DNA from: an uncultured Clostridium sp.
GTDB taxonomy: Bacteria; Bacillota; Clostridia; Peptostreptococcales; Peptostreptococcaceae
Assembly (NCBI GenBank): GCA_900550335.1
Contig: URRU01000021.1
Span: 1-15,907 of the forward strand
DNA: 15,907 bases
Direction: 5' to 3'
A program made the position numbers and the translations under genes. Numbering within the stretch: position 1 is the stretch's first letter; the number at the start of each line of letters is the position of its first letter. This document shows, in pieces, positions 7,341-15,315 of this stretch. The notes under the pieces were generated by a model. The model did not search any database, was not told where the DNA came from, and saw only the letters and a list, made by a program, of their open reading frames with translations.

Positions 7341-8087
7341 ATGGATCAGTATAGAGATTTTGCATTTATATACGACGAGCTTATGGACGATGTCGATTAT
7401 AATAGATGGGTTGAATATATAGAAGAGATTATCAAGAGTGAAGGTGCTGAGGTGCAGAATATTCTTGAGTTAGCTTGTGGTACAGGGAATTTGACTATAC
7501 CACTAACTAAGAAAGGATACGATATAGCTGGGATAGATATTTCTGCGGAAATGCTTGAGGTTGCTATGGAAAAGGCGGAAGATGAAGGTGTGCAGCTTGT
7601 TCTTTTACAGCAGGATATTGCTGAGCTTGATTTTGACGTGCCAAACCTTGATTGCATACTTTGTGCTTGTGACGGATTCAATTATTTAACTTATGATGAC
7701 GATTTAGAGTATGTATTTTCAAAGGCTCACGAGCTTTTAAAAGAGGACGGGATATTTATATTTGACATTAGTTCATACTATAAATTGTCTAAGGTGCTTG
7801 GAAATAATACTTTTGCTGAGAAGAGAGAAGATGTCGTGTATATGTGGCAGAACTATTTCGATCCAGAAGAGGATTTAGTCGAAATGGAACTTACATTCTT
7901 CGTGAAAAACGAGGACGGTACTTTTGACAGATTTGATGAAGTTCACCAGCAGAGAGCTTACGAAACAGAAGATATTTTAGAAAAATTAGCAGATGCAGGA
8001 TTTAGAGATATCAAGGCTTATGGAGATTTTGCATTTGAAAAACCTAAGAAAGATTCAGAGAGAGTATTCTTTGTAGGTAGAAAATAA
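7341..8087 (+). CDS. Class I SAM-dependent methyltransferase, YqeM-like
   Basis: A cytosolic methyltransferase of unknown substrate. At 248 residues it has the size of B. subtilis YqeM, with the same opening pattern (FAFIYDELMDDVDYNRW). The SAM-binding fold shows motif I, ILELACGTGNLT at residues 41-52, an acidic motif II in AGIDISAEML, and CDGFNYL around the third strand. The ATG has GGGAG 8 nt upstream. It is followed after 85 bp by hslO on the same strand, with no terminator visible between them, so the two are probably cotranscribed. The gap contains a 13-bp direct repeat, AATAATTTTAGAA. The target (RNA, protein or small molecule) cannot be told from sequence. Confidence 0.82.
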   Translation: MDQYRDFAFIYDELMDDVDYNRWVEYIEEIIKSEGAEVQNILELACGTGNLTIPLTKKGYDIAGIDISAEMLEVAMEKAEDEGVQLVLLQQDIAELDFDVPNLDCILCACDGFNYLTYDDDLEYVFSKAHELLKEDGIFIFDISSYYKLSKVLGNNTFAEKREDVVYMWQNYFDPEEDLVEMELTFFVKNEDGTFDRFDEVHQQRAYETEDILEKLADAGFRDIKAYGDFAFEKPKKDSERVFFVGRK

Positions 8088-8172
8088 TTGGTAAGCGAAA
8101 ATAAGATTTAGAATAAAAATAATTTTAGAAGAATAATTTTAGAAATTTGTATATATGAAAGGAAGAATTTTA

Positions 8173-9048
8173 ATGAAAGATTATGTAATAAGAGCTACTT
8201 CTAAGAATGGGGAAGTTAGAGCATTTGTTGCAACGACAAGAAATTTAGTTGAAGAAGCGAGAAAATCTCATGGAACTACAAAGGTTGCAACTGCAGCACT
8301 TGGAAGAACTTTAACAGCTACATCAATGATGGGGCTTATGATGAAAAATAAAGGCGACGAGTTAACATCTATAATAAAAGGTGATGGGCCAATAGGAACA
8401 ATACTTGCAACTTCTGATGCACAGGGATTTGTTAGAGGATATGTTGCAAACCCGGATGTTCAGGTTGAAAACTATCCAAACGGAAAATTAAACGTAGCAG
8501 GGGCAGTAGGTACAGAAGGTACTTTAAAAGTAATAAAAGATTTAGGACTTAGAGAGCCAGTGAATGGATTATGTCCGATAGTTTCTGGAGAAATAGCAGC
8601 AGATTTTACATACTATTTTACAGTTTCTGAACAGACTCCATCAGCTGTTTCACTAGGTGTTTACACAACTCACTATGAAGTTGAACATGCTGGAGGATTT
8701 ATCGTGCAGCTTATGCCAGATGCGACAGAAGCTACAATTTGCCAGCTTGAAGAAAATGTAGGGAAGATAAAATCTATCACAGAGATGTACAGAGAAGGAC
8801 TAACTCCTGAGGATGTGCTTAATTTAGTGCTTGAAGGTTTAGATCCTGTGATTCTTGACAAGGTAGAGGTAGGATTTAGATGTGTTTGCTCTAAGGATAG
8901 AGTTAAGAAGGCATTTATCGCTATGGGTAAAAAGGCGCTTGCTGAGATTATCGAGGAAGACCACCAGGCAGAAGTTACTTGCCAGTTCTGTAATAAGAAG
9001 TATCATTATGATGAAGATGAGTTAATGGAAATTTTAAAAGAGATGTAA
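8173..9048 (+). CDS. hslO: Redox-regulated chaperone Hsp33 (HslO)
   Basis: Hsp33 is a cytosolic holdase that becomes active when oxidation releases zinc from its C-terminal cysteines, protecting unfolding proteins during oxidative stress. All four zinc ligands are present: Cys237 and Cys239 (FRCVCSKDRV), Cys270 and Cys273 (TCQFCNKKY). The N-terminal domain has the usual GRTLTATSMMGLMMK segment near residues 44-58. I start at the ATG at 8173, 7 nt after AAAGGAAG; an in-frame ATG at 8155 lies ahead of that site. The 291-residue length is normal. An oxidative-stress chaperone suits an anaerobe. The gene is followed at once by long hairpin element 3, which has a good U-tract. Confidence 0.95.
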   Translation: MKDYVIRATSKNGEVRAFVATTRNLVEEARKSHGTTKVATAALGRTLTATSMMGLMMKNKGDELTSIIKGDGPIGTILATSDAQGFVRGYVANPDVQVENYPNGKLNVAGAVGTEGTLKVIKDLGLREPVNGLCPIVSGEIAADFTYYFTVSEQTPSAVSLGVYTTHYEVEHAGGFIVQLMPDATEATICQLEENVGKIKSITEMYREGLTPEDVLNLVLEGLDPVILDKVEVGFRCVCSKDRVKKAFIAMGKKALAEIIEEDHQAEVTCQFCNKKYHYDEDELMEILKEM

Positions 9049-9055
9049 TGTAGGG

Positions 9056-9181
9056 AAAGGGGAGCAATATCATATTCACTCCAGGCTTCGACGCTTTCTT
9101 TGTTTTGTTCGAACTTTGTTCGAATAACAAAGTTGAAAGCGTCTGTAGATTGTTGTTGAATATGATATTGCTCCCCTTTTT
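9056..9181 (+). ncRNA. Long hairpin element 3, terminator of hslO
   Basis: A perfect 23-bp outer stem (AAAGGGGAGC... at 9056-9078 with 9157-9179) is followed by T residues, so it acts as an intrinsic terminator. Inside lies an internal loop with CTCCAGGCTTC (9079-9089) on the 5' side and TGTAGATTGTTG (9144-9155) on the 3' side, then a 9-bp inner stem GACGCTTTC/GAAAGCGTC (9090-9098 with 9135-9143) and a loop with two TTCGAA words. The internal-loop words match elements 1 and 2. A plain terminator needs no such interior, so the core may bind a protein or ligand or be processed. Confidence 0.75.
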
Positions 9182-9315
9182 GTTTGTAATCTGTTTTAAA
9201 ATTTTAGAGAAGAGTTATTTTGTAGTAAGTTTTGTTATAAGGTATGTAGACTTTATTGTATATAATTTGAATGTTTTTTTATTTTGTAAATATATTTTAA
9301 ATTTTTGTTGGATTT

Positions 9316-9323
9316 GCTATAAT
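9316..9323 (+). promoter_or_regulatory. Extended -10 promoter of the leader ORF transcript
   Basis: TGCTATAAT is a consensus extended -10 with no convincing -35. The predicted start near 9330 lies about 34 nt ahead of the leader ORF ATG. The stretch 9182-9315 upstream is AT-rich with no credible gene: the 94-codon reading frame starting at 9105 begins inside hairpin element 3 and lacks a ribosome site. Confidence 0.6.
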
Positions 9324-9363
9324 ATGGGTATAAATAATTTATCATCTAAAGGAGTTGACAGTT

Positions 9364-9468
<105 letters not shown>

Positions 9469-9478
9469 GTTTGATTAT

Positions 9479-9531
9479 AAGCACAGATGAAATTCACTTT
9501 TTAGGGGTGTAGTTTTTTCTGTGCTTTTTTT
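9479..9531 (+). terminator. Intrinsic terminator between leader ORF and surface-protein gene
   Basis: AAGCACAGA (9479-9487) pairs perfectly with TCTGTGCTT (9518-9526), followed by seven T residues. GAAA/TTTT and CAC/GTG can extend the stem inward. It lies between the leader ORF and the surface-protein ATG at 9598. A TATAAT at 9533-9538 just past it could start a separate transcript, but its -35 region would fall in the terminator and is poor. Confidence 0.85.
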
Positions 9532-9597
9532 ATATAATCTTTTAGTTTCTATATAAGTTTTAGTAAATTAAAAAATGATTTTGGGGAGGGATTAGTT

Positions 9598-12084
9598 ATG
9601 AATAAGAAAAAATCAAAAGCGTTGGCATTTTTACTAGTAGCATCTTTGATAATTCCGTCTGTTGATGGAGTTGTAAGTGCGGCTGAATTAAGTAAGGATA
9701 ATGTGAAGCCAGTAAGTAAAATAGAAAGTTCTCAAGAGGTTGCACCTGAACAAAATAATACTAATCAAGATAGTATAGGTGAGAATTTAGATACGCAAAA
9801 TCCAATAACTCAAAATGTAGCTAAGATAGGAAGTACACAGTACACTTCTTTAAAGGAAGCTATAGAAAAAGCAAAAGATGGAGAAGTAATAGAGCTATTA
9901 GCGGATGTAACAGAGGATATAACTGTAAATAAAAATATTACAATAGATGGTAAAAATAAATATAAAGTAAGTGGATATACTATTTTTAAAAAAGGTGAAT
10001 TAAAAAATTTAATTTTAAAAGCAAGAAAAGAAAAAAATGGAATTTTATTAATAGGAAGTGAAAGTAAAAATGAAATATCAATGAATAGTGTTACAATAGT
10101 TTACTCAATAGATAAAAGATACTATGAAACTAGTATGGTATGTGGAAATGAATCAAATATAAGAATAGAAAATTGTACTTTTACAAATTATACTAACAAT
10201 GGCGAGAATGTAAATATGGTTAGTGAATGGTCATATGGATTATCACTTGCTCCGGAAAGAGATAAGCAAGGTAAATTAATAAAATATAATAAGGGGAATT
10301 TAGATATAATAAACAATACATTTGATGGTGCATTTAGAACTATGGTACCAAGTATAAATGGAAATGTTACTATAAAAGGAAATACATTTAAAAATAGTGT
10401 TGTAACTGTAGCTGGAGGACCAACGGGTGGAGCGGGTCCACAAGCAACATGTATAACAACAGATGATGAAACAAAAAATAATTTTGTTATACAAAACAAT
10501 ATATTTGATAATGCAGGTGCATTTCTTTTCCAAGATACAGCAGATGTAAGAGGTAATACATTTAAGTTTGATAGATTTTCTGCGCATTATATACAAAGAA
10601 GAAGACATGTAGAGAATAAAGAAATAGATTTAACTAATAATATATTTGAAATGGGTAAAAATAAATTAAATGTAATGGATTCTGCTTTAACTCCAGTTAT
10701 ATTGCCAACAAATGTGAATGCAATAGCCTTTTGGACATGGAATTCATCTGAAGGAAAAGAAGATAAAACTCAAAGTAATCTTTTTAATTATGTATATAAA
10801 TTTAATGAAGATGGAAGTAGAATATTTTATCCTAGTTCAGAAAAAGCATTAAAAGAATTTGTGAATCCTACTGATGCTTATGATACAAGTGTAAGAAATA
10901 ATGAAAAAATAGTTATATCAGAAAATATAACAATAGGAAAAACATCATTAGATATACTAAAAGATAAAAATATAACTATAGAAGTTCCAAAAGGAAAAAC
11001 ACTTACATTAGATTCAAAAGATGCTATGAACATAACAGGAACATTGAACATTGTAGGAAATGGGAAAGTGATAATAAATACAGGTGCAGGGCTTAATGTT
11101 GGAGATACAGGAAAATTAAACGTAGAAACTAATGTTGAAAACAATGGGGAAATAAAAAATGATGGTCAAATAATTATAGATACAAATAATGGGGATATAA
11201 CTGGAAATAAGCCTATAGGAAGTGGAAAGATTGAATATGAATATACTCCATCAAAACCGATACATCCAACATACGACCACACTAGAATAATAGGATCAGA
11301 CAGATACGAAACAGCAGGAAAAATCGCCGACAAACTTGGCTCATATGATACTGCTGTATTAGTAAATGCAACATCTACAATGTCTGACGGACTATCTGCT
11401 GCAGGACTTGCGGGAAAAGAAGATGCGGCAATACTTCTAGTGAAAAAAGATTCAATACCTAAATCAACTATGGATAGACTATCTAAAGTTAAAAAAGTTT
11501 ACATAATAGGTGGAGAAAATGCAATAAGCCAGAAAGTTGTAAATCAGTTAAAGAAAAATAACGTAAAAGTAAATGTTGAAAGACTTGGTGGAAAAACTAG
11601 AGTTGAAACATCAGAACTTGTAGCTAAAGAAATCGGAAACTACAAAAAAGCATTCGTAGTTAATGGATTCAAAGGTGAAGCCGATGCGATGTCAGCATCA
11701 TCAGTTGCAGCTAGAGAAGAAGCTCCAATACTACTAACTAACGGAAAATCTTCAAAAGAAGATAGAAAATCTGGCGTATCATACTATGTAGTTGGTGGAA
11801 AATCTGTTATGAATGATTCAATAGTTAAAAAATACAAAGCTGAAAGAATTTCAGGAGATGACAGATACGAAACTAACAGAGAAATGATAAACGAATTCTA
11901 CGGAGCATCAGAAACATTATACTTCGCTAACGGAGAAACTTTAGTTGATGCATTAACAGCTTCAACAATAGCTAAAGACGATGGACTTGTATTAGTTGGA
12001 AGAAAATCAGATAACAAGATATTAAACAAGAAAAATACAATACAGGTTGGTGGAATGAAGTTCGATGTTGACTTTGAAAAATAG
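9598..12084 (+). CDS. Secreted cell-wall protein: beta-helix region plus three CWB2 repeats
   Basis: A surface protein of 828 residues. The N-terminus has a signal peptide (KKK, a hydrophobic stretch to about residue 24, likely cleavage after VSA at 28). Residues about 80-350 look like a right-handed parallel beta-helix, with strings such as NITIDGK, NVTIKGNTF and NIFDNAG resembling pectin-lyase-type repeats. Residues about 450-545 form a second repetitive beta region (GTLNIVGNGKVIINTG). The C-terminal third holds three CWB2 (PF04122) repeats, starting near 561, 656 and 746 (RIIGSDRYET, ERLGGKTRVET, ERISGDDRYET). In Clostridioides these hold Cwp proteins non-covalently to the wall polymer. 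The ligand or substrate is unknown; adhesion or glycan binding is possible. A GGGGAGGG site precedes the ATG. Base use changes near 11270, where the CWB2 part becomes less A-rich. Upstream control may be phase variable. Confidence 0.9.
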   Translation: MNKKKSKALAFLLVASLIIPSVDGVVSAAELSKDNVKPVSKIESSQEVAPEQNNTNQDSIGENLDTQNPITQNVAKIGSTQYTSLKEAIEKAKDGEVIELLADVTEDITVNKNITIDGKNKYKVSGYTIFKKGELKNLILKARKEKNGILLIGSESKNEISMNSVTIVYSIDKRYYETSMVCGNESNIRIENCTFTNYTNNGENVNMVSEWSYGLSLAPERDKQGKLIKYNKGNLDIINNTFDGAFRTMVPSINGNVTIKGNTFKNSVVTVAGGPTGGAGPQATCITTDDETKNNFVIQNNIFDNAGAFLFQDTADVRGNTFKFDRFSAHYIQRRRHVENKEIDLTNNIFEMGKNKLNVMDSALTPVILPTNVNAIAFWTWNSSEGKEDKTQSNLFNYVYKFNEDGSRIFYPSSEKALKEFVNPTDAYDTSVRNNEKIVISENITIGKTSLDILKDKNITIEVPKGKTLTLDSKDAMNITGTLNIVGNGKVIINTGAGLNVGDTGKLNVETNVENNGEIKNDGQIIIDTNNGDITGNKPIGSGKIEYEYTPSKPIHPTYDHTRIIGSDRYETAGKIADKLGSYDTAVLVNATSTMSDGLSAAGLAGKEDAAILLVKKDSIPKSTMDRLSKVKKVYIIGGENAISQKVVNQLKKNNVKVNVERLGGKTRVETSELVAKEIGNYKKAFVVNGFKGEADAMSASSVAAREEAPILLTNGKSSKEDRKSGVSYYVVGGKSVMNDSIVKKYKAERISGDDRYETNREMINEFYGASETLYFANGETLVDALTASTIAKDDGLVLVGRKSDNKILNKKNTIQVGGMKFDVDFEK

Positions 12085-12181
12085 AAATTAAAGGAAAAAA
12101 ATTAAAGGAAACTAATAGAAAAAATTAAATAAAATAGGAACTAAAAAACTAAATAACTAACTAAATAGCTAAATAAAAAAT

Positions 12182-12212
12182 AAATCCCTCATCTAAATTT
12201 GATGGGGGATTT
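12182..12212. terminator. Bidirectional terminator
   Basis: AAATCCCTCATC pairs with GATGGGGGATTT in a 12-bp stem with a 7-nt loop. T-runs follow on the plus strand and A-runs precede it, so it can end both the surface-protein gene and the convergent transporter gene. The stretch 12085-12181 is A-rich, with repeated CTAAATA words and no gene. Confidence 0.85.
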
Positions 12213-12274
12213 TTATGTATACATTCAAATAAAATATTCTAATTAAGTAGTATAAATACATATTTTACAAATTA

Positions 12275-13162
12275 TTATGGAACAAGAATAAGCTCACAAG
12301 TACATTCTTGGAATTTTTCTTGCATTTTTTCATTTACTGTTGCAATTGCACTTGATAAGTTATCAACTTCTAAACTAGCAGCTTCAATACGGAAATAAAC
12401 CGCGATCCATAAGTGACGTCCTGTTTTTGTAATATCAAAAAATACAGGGTGGAAGTTGTGCTCATCTAAAATAGGGTTGCAAATTGCTTTCACCTCATCC
12501 ATGTAAACCTTGTTTGGCGAAAATAAAAAGACATCCTTAACAGCTCTCCACAGCACTTTTATACTCTCAGGTAGCATAAATACCATAACAACTACAGCTA
12601 CAATCTGGTCAAAGTATGGAGATATGAACCCAAGTGGCGTTTTTTTAAGGTATAAAGACACTAAAAAAGCAAGTGCCATACCCATACTGTACACTATATC
12701 CAGCTTCCAACCGAGTAACTCTGCCTCAATTGTAGGTGAGGATAGGTTGCGATTTAGTCTTTTCATAATAAGGAAAATTACAATACTCGCTACCCCTAGA
12801 CAACATTGGAATATTGAAACCTGTGCATTGTTTACAATATTTCCGCCTGATAAAGCAGAATCTAGTACTTCTGCAGATACCCCCATAGTTACAGATAGCA
12901 TCATAACGCTTTTGATTATGACAAATATCGACTCTACCTGAAAATACCCGTATGGATGCTTTTCAGATACAGGTTTATGGAATAATGGGGTTAAAAATAG
13001 GAGCAATGCGATAAACACAAGCTCTGATGCGTCGTATACTGCATCTGTAAGTGCTGATTGAGAGTGGCTGTAAATAGCAAAAATAAACTCTACAATAGCA
13101 AATAAAAGTCCAGATAAAAAGGACAACATTAAAATCTGTTTTTCTTTTCTTTCAGTTATCAT
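12275..13162 (-). CDS. Cation diffusion facilitator family transporter
   Basis: A membrane protein of 295 residues with about six hydrophobic segments and a cytosolic C-terminal domain, the build of CDF metal/proton antiporters. Family marks include HPYGYFQVE at residues 69-77 and Asp40-Asp44 (DAVYD) in segment 2, at the place of the YiiP Asp45/Asp49 ligands. In segment 5, where YiiP has His153/Asp157, this protein has Gly151/Asp155, so one usual ligand is missing; Glu148 is nearby. The metal specificity is therefore unclear, and the protein could belong to a divergent subfamily. The ATG has GAGGTG upstream. It is transcribed towards the surface-protein gene and shares its terminator, with its own promoter near 13250. 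Confidence 0.85.
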   Translation of the reverse strand: MITERKEKQILMLSFLSGLLFAIVEFIFAIYSHSQSALTDAVYDASELVFIALLLFLTPLFHKPVSEKHPYGYFQVESIFVIIKSVMMLSVTMGVSAEVLDSALSGGNIVNNAQVSIFQCCLGVASIVIFLIMKRLNRNLSSPTIEAELLGWKLDIVYSMGMALAFLVSLYLKKTPLGFISPYFDQIVAVVVMVFMLPESIKVLWRAVKDVFLFSPNKVYMDEVKAICNPILDEHNFHPVFFDITKTGRHLWIAVYFRIEAASLEVDNLSSAIATVNEKMQEKFQECTCELILVP

Positions 13163-13247
13163 TGTACACCTCTTTGAATTATATTACTTCATTTCATCAA
13201 AAATTCTACACAATCAAACTATCATCTCATTTCTAAAAGGTATGGCA

Positions 13248-13276
13248 AGTATTATACTAAAAGAAAAGCCAGTTGT
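13248..13276 (-). promoter_or_regulatory. Promoter of the CDF transporter gene
   Basis: On the minus strand TATACA and TATAAT are about 17 bp apart. The -10 sits in an 11-bp perfect dyad, AGTATAATACT, which might be a repressor site, for example for a metal regulator. That last point is inference only. Confidence 0.5.
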
Positions 13277-13302
13277 ATAGCATAAATATATTTTATAAAT
13301 AA

Positions 13303-13335
13303 AAAAATCCCTTATCTAATTAGAAGGGGATTTTT
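13303..13335 (-). terminator. Terminator of the ptuAB genes
   Basis: AAAAATCCCTT and AAGGGGATTTTT form a stem with a 10-nt loop. On the minus strand it follows the HNH gene and is followed by a T-run. It is also symmetrical enough to act on the plus strand. Its stem resembles that of the terminator at 12182. Confidence 0.75.
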
Positions 13336-13342
13336 ATTTACA

Positions 13343-14005
13343 TTATTTTCTTTTATGAATATATTTACCGAAAATACTATTTAATTTAGGATTATTTTTT
13401 ATATAGCATCTCTTAAAAGCAGCGTATTCAGAAGTATCCGCTAGTTCATCGATTACTTTTCTTTCTAAAATTTCATAATTTTCATCTGTTGAATTCAAAA
13501 AATCTATTATAGTTCTTTTGAATTCATTTAATTGACTTGATAAATTATCTCTCATATTTTTAGAATCAAGTTTTTTTAAAGGAGTTTCTCCATTAAAACA
13601 TAAATCAAGCAATTTAACAGTATTATTTACGCGAATATCGTCTTTTAAAGATTTTATCTTTACTGTAGCTTTTGGAAATGCCTCTAACTCACAAGATATG
13701 CAGTCTTCAACATCCTCATCCATACAGTTAAGTATATTATCGAATCTGTCACCTTTTGTATTATTACAGTGTTTACAAGATAAAAATAAATTATCCCAAT
13801 CAAACTTTAAATCTAAGTTCCCTTTATGAGATTTTAAGTGCTCTATCTCAAATGAGTTAGACTTTGTACCACATAAATAGCATTTATTTTTAAAGTCATG
13901 TTCTAATAATTCTACAACATCTTCTTGGTTATAAGTTCCTGATTTTTTATTCTTTTCCTTTTCTAAAGAAGCTGGTGCTGGATAAGTTCTTTTTAAATTT
14001 ATCAT
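13343..14005 (-). CDS. ptuB: PtuB-like HNH endonuclease of a Septu-type defence system
   Basis: A 220-residue HNH nuclease. A zinc-binding pair CYLCG (Cys42, Cys45) is followed by EIEHLKSHK with His56, the turn WDNLFLSC with Asn72, and a second pair CKHC (Cys77, Cys80). This is the arrangement of PtuB, the effector nuclease of Septu and of the retron Ec78 system. The N-terminus (MINLKRTYPAPASLEKE) also fits that family. The ATG is one base after the stop of the upstream ATPase gene, so translation is tightly coupled. In known Septu systems PtuA and PtuB form one complex that cleaves nucleic acid during phage attack. The family call is by eye, and the target is inferred. Confidence 0.85.
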   Translation of the reverse strand: MINLKRTYPAPASLEKEKNKKSGTYNQEDVVELLEHDFKNKCYLCGTKSNSFEIEHLKSHKGNLDLKFDWDNLFLSCKHCNNTKGDRFDNILNCMDEDVEDCISCELEAFPKATVKIKSLKDDIRVNNTVKLLDLCFNGETPLKKLDSKNMRDNLSSQLNEFKRTIIDFLNSTDENYEILERKVIDELADTSEYAAFKRCYIKNNPKLNSIFGKYIHKRK

Positions 14006-14006
14006 T

Positions 14007-15263
14007 TTACATTAATTTCCTATGAAGTTCTAAATCCATAAATTCAGCATATAGTTCAGGAGCTTCTTCTTCAGAAACTTCTGATAGATATTTTCTTAAG
14101 TATTCCATTTCAGCATCTTCTTCTTTTGTAGTATTGTTTTTAAAGATTAATTTTTTGTATCTATTTAATTTATCTTTTATCGATTGAGAGTATTGATCTA
14201 TATTGAAATACTCTTCAACGATACCTTCATAAGAGTATGCTGTTAAGTCCTTTACATTAGTCTTGTTTTCTAAATCGTATATAACAGCATTTTCTATTGA
14301 ATTCAATATAAATGGAGAATGAGTAGTCACTATAAACTGAACATTAGGGAATAGTTTAGTTAAAAAAGGAAGTATCTTCTTTTGTAGTGAAATATGTAAA
14401 TGTGCCTCTACTTCATCTATCAAAACTATACCCTCTAAATCATAAGCTCTGCTAGCTTTATTTTCCATTCTCATTATTAAATCCATTATAATATCTAAAA
14501 TAGCAGAATATCCATCTGATAATTCATTGAAACCATATGGAATTTTACCTTCTTCATTTATTGTGAAGTTATAATTTTTATAGTCAAATTTTAAAGATAA
14601 ATTAGGATTATCCATGATATCTCTTAAGGCATTTTCGAATTTTTTAAACCAAAGTTCTATTTTATTAGATTCATCAAAATCACCTTCGTTTTTAGCAAAT
14701 GATTGCTGCGTTTTTAAATCTACTAAATACTTTAGAAAGTTAGCTGAAGGTTTTGCATCTATAGGATATTTTTCGTTTAGTGTAACTTTTTCTACTCCAG
14801 TGGGTATGGTTACGTTTGAATTTCTCTTGGCATCAAAATAAGAGAATATAATCTCTCCGTTTCGATATGCATTTTGGATAAGCTCTACCATAGAAATATC
14901 AAGATCAATCCAATTACCATAGCTTTCAATCCAAGATTTACTAAGATTAATAGAGTTTTTTATTTGATTTATTTTAATTTTTTTATCTTCTGGAGCTAAT
15001 ATATGATTATATTCTATTTGTTTTAATTCATTTTGAAGACTAGATAATTTTTTAGAAGCATCTTTTCTATATTCTAAAGGTGTATCTGTACTTTCGAAAA
15101 ATCTTAGATAAGATTTTATTGCTTCTAATAGAGTAGTCTTACCGCTACCATTTCGACCTGTTATAATTAAGTTTTTCTTTTCGTTATTATCTATATTTAT
15201 TGATATATCTTTAAGATGTCTTAGCTCTTTAATATATATCGATTTTATGTATATATTATTCAT
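14007..15263 (-). CDS. ptuA: PtuA-like AAA/ABC ATPase of a Septu-type defence system
   Basis: A 418-residue ABC/AAA_21-type ATPase, the sensor or control partner of the HNH nuclease encoded next to it. Walker A GRNGSGKTT spans residues 36-44. A charged, probably coiled-coil insert lies at about 65-108. The ABC signature LSDGYSAIL is at 248-256, Walker B GIVLIDEVEAHLH at 278-290, and the switch histidine in TTHSPFIL at 313-320. All ATPase motifs are intact, so the protein is likely active. The ATG follows GAGGTGAG, and an extended -10 lies 18 bp upstream. No toprim domain is seen after the switch region, which argues against an OLD or Gabija nuclease. Pairing with the HNH gene supports Septu. 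Confidence 0.85.
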   Translation of the reverse strand: MNNIYIKSIYIKELRHLKDISINIDNNEKKNLIITGRNGSGKTTLLEAIKSYLRFFESTDTPLEYRKDASKKLSSLQNELKQIEYNHILAPEDKKIKINQIKNSINLSKSWIESYGNWIDLDISMVELIQNAYRNGEIIFSYFDAKRNSNVTIPTGVEKVTLNEKYPIDAKPSANFLKYLVDLKTQQSFAKNEGDFDESNKIELWFKKFENALRDIMDNPNLSLKFDYKNYNFTINEEGKIPYGFNELSDGYSAILDIIMDLIMRMENKASRAYDLEGIVLIDEVEAHLHISLQKKILPFLTKLFPNVQFIVTTHSPFILNSIENAVIYDLENKTNVKDLTAYSYEGIVEEYFNIDQYSQSIKDKLNRYKKLIFKNNTTKEEDAEMEYLRKYLSEVSEEEAPELYAEFMDLELHRKLM

Positions 15264-15280
15264 AATCTCACCTCATTTAA

Positions 15281-15289
15281 ATTATACCA
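15281..15289 (-). promoter_or_regulatory. Extended -10 promoter for ptuAB
   Basis: On the minus strand TGGTATAAT is a consensus extended -10, with no clear -35. It would start transcription only about 11 nt before the ptuA ATG, leaving just the ribosome site. ptuAB may also be read from the acetyltransferase promoter, as the gap is only 52 bp. Confidence 0.5.
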
Positions 15290-15315
15290 ATAAGTAATTT
15301 TATTTTATACATATT

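Noticed and set aside
3944..9181. Long hairpins as copies of one MITE or IS end
   Set aside because: Elements 1 and 2 share only a short CTGTTG word near the left end, element 3 shares no end sequence with them, and I see no clear target duplication. The shared part is the inner core, not the ends.
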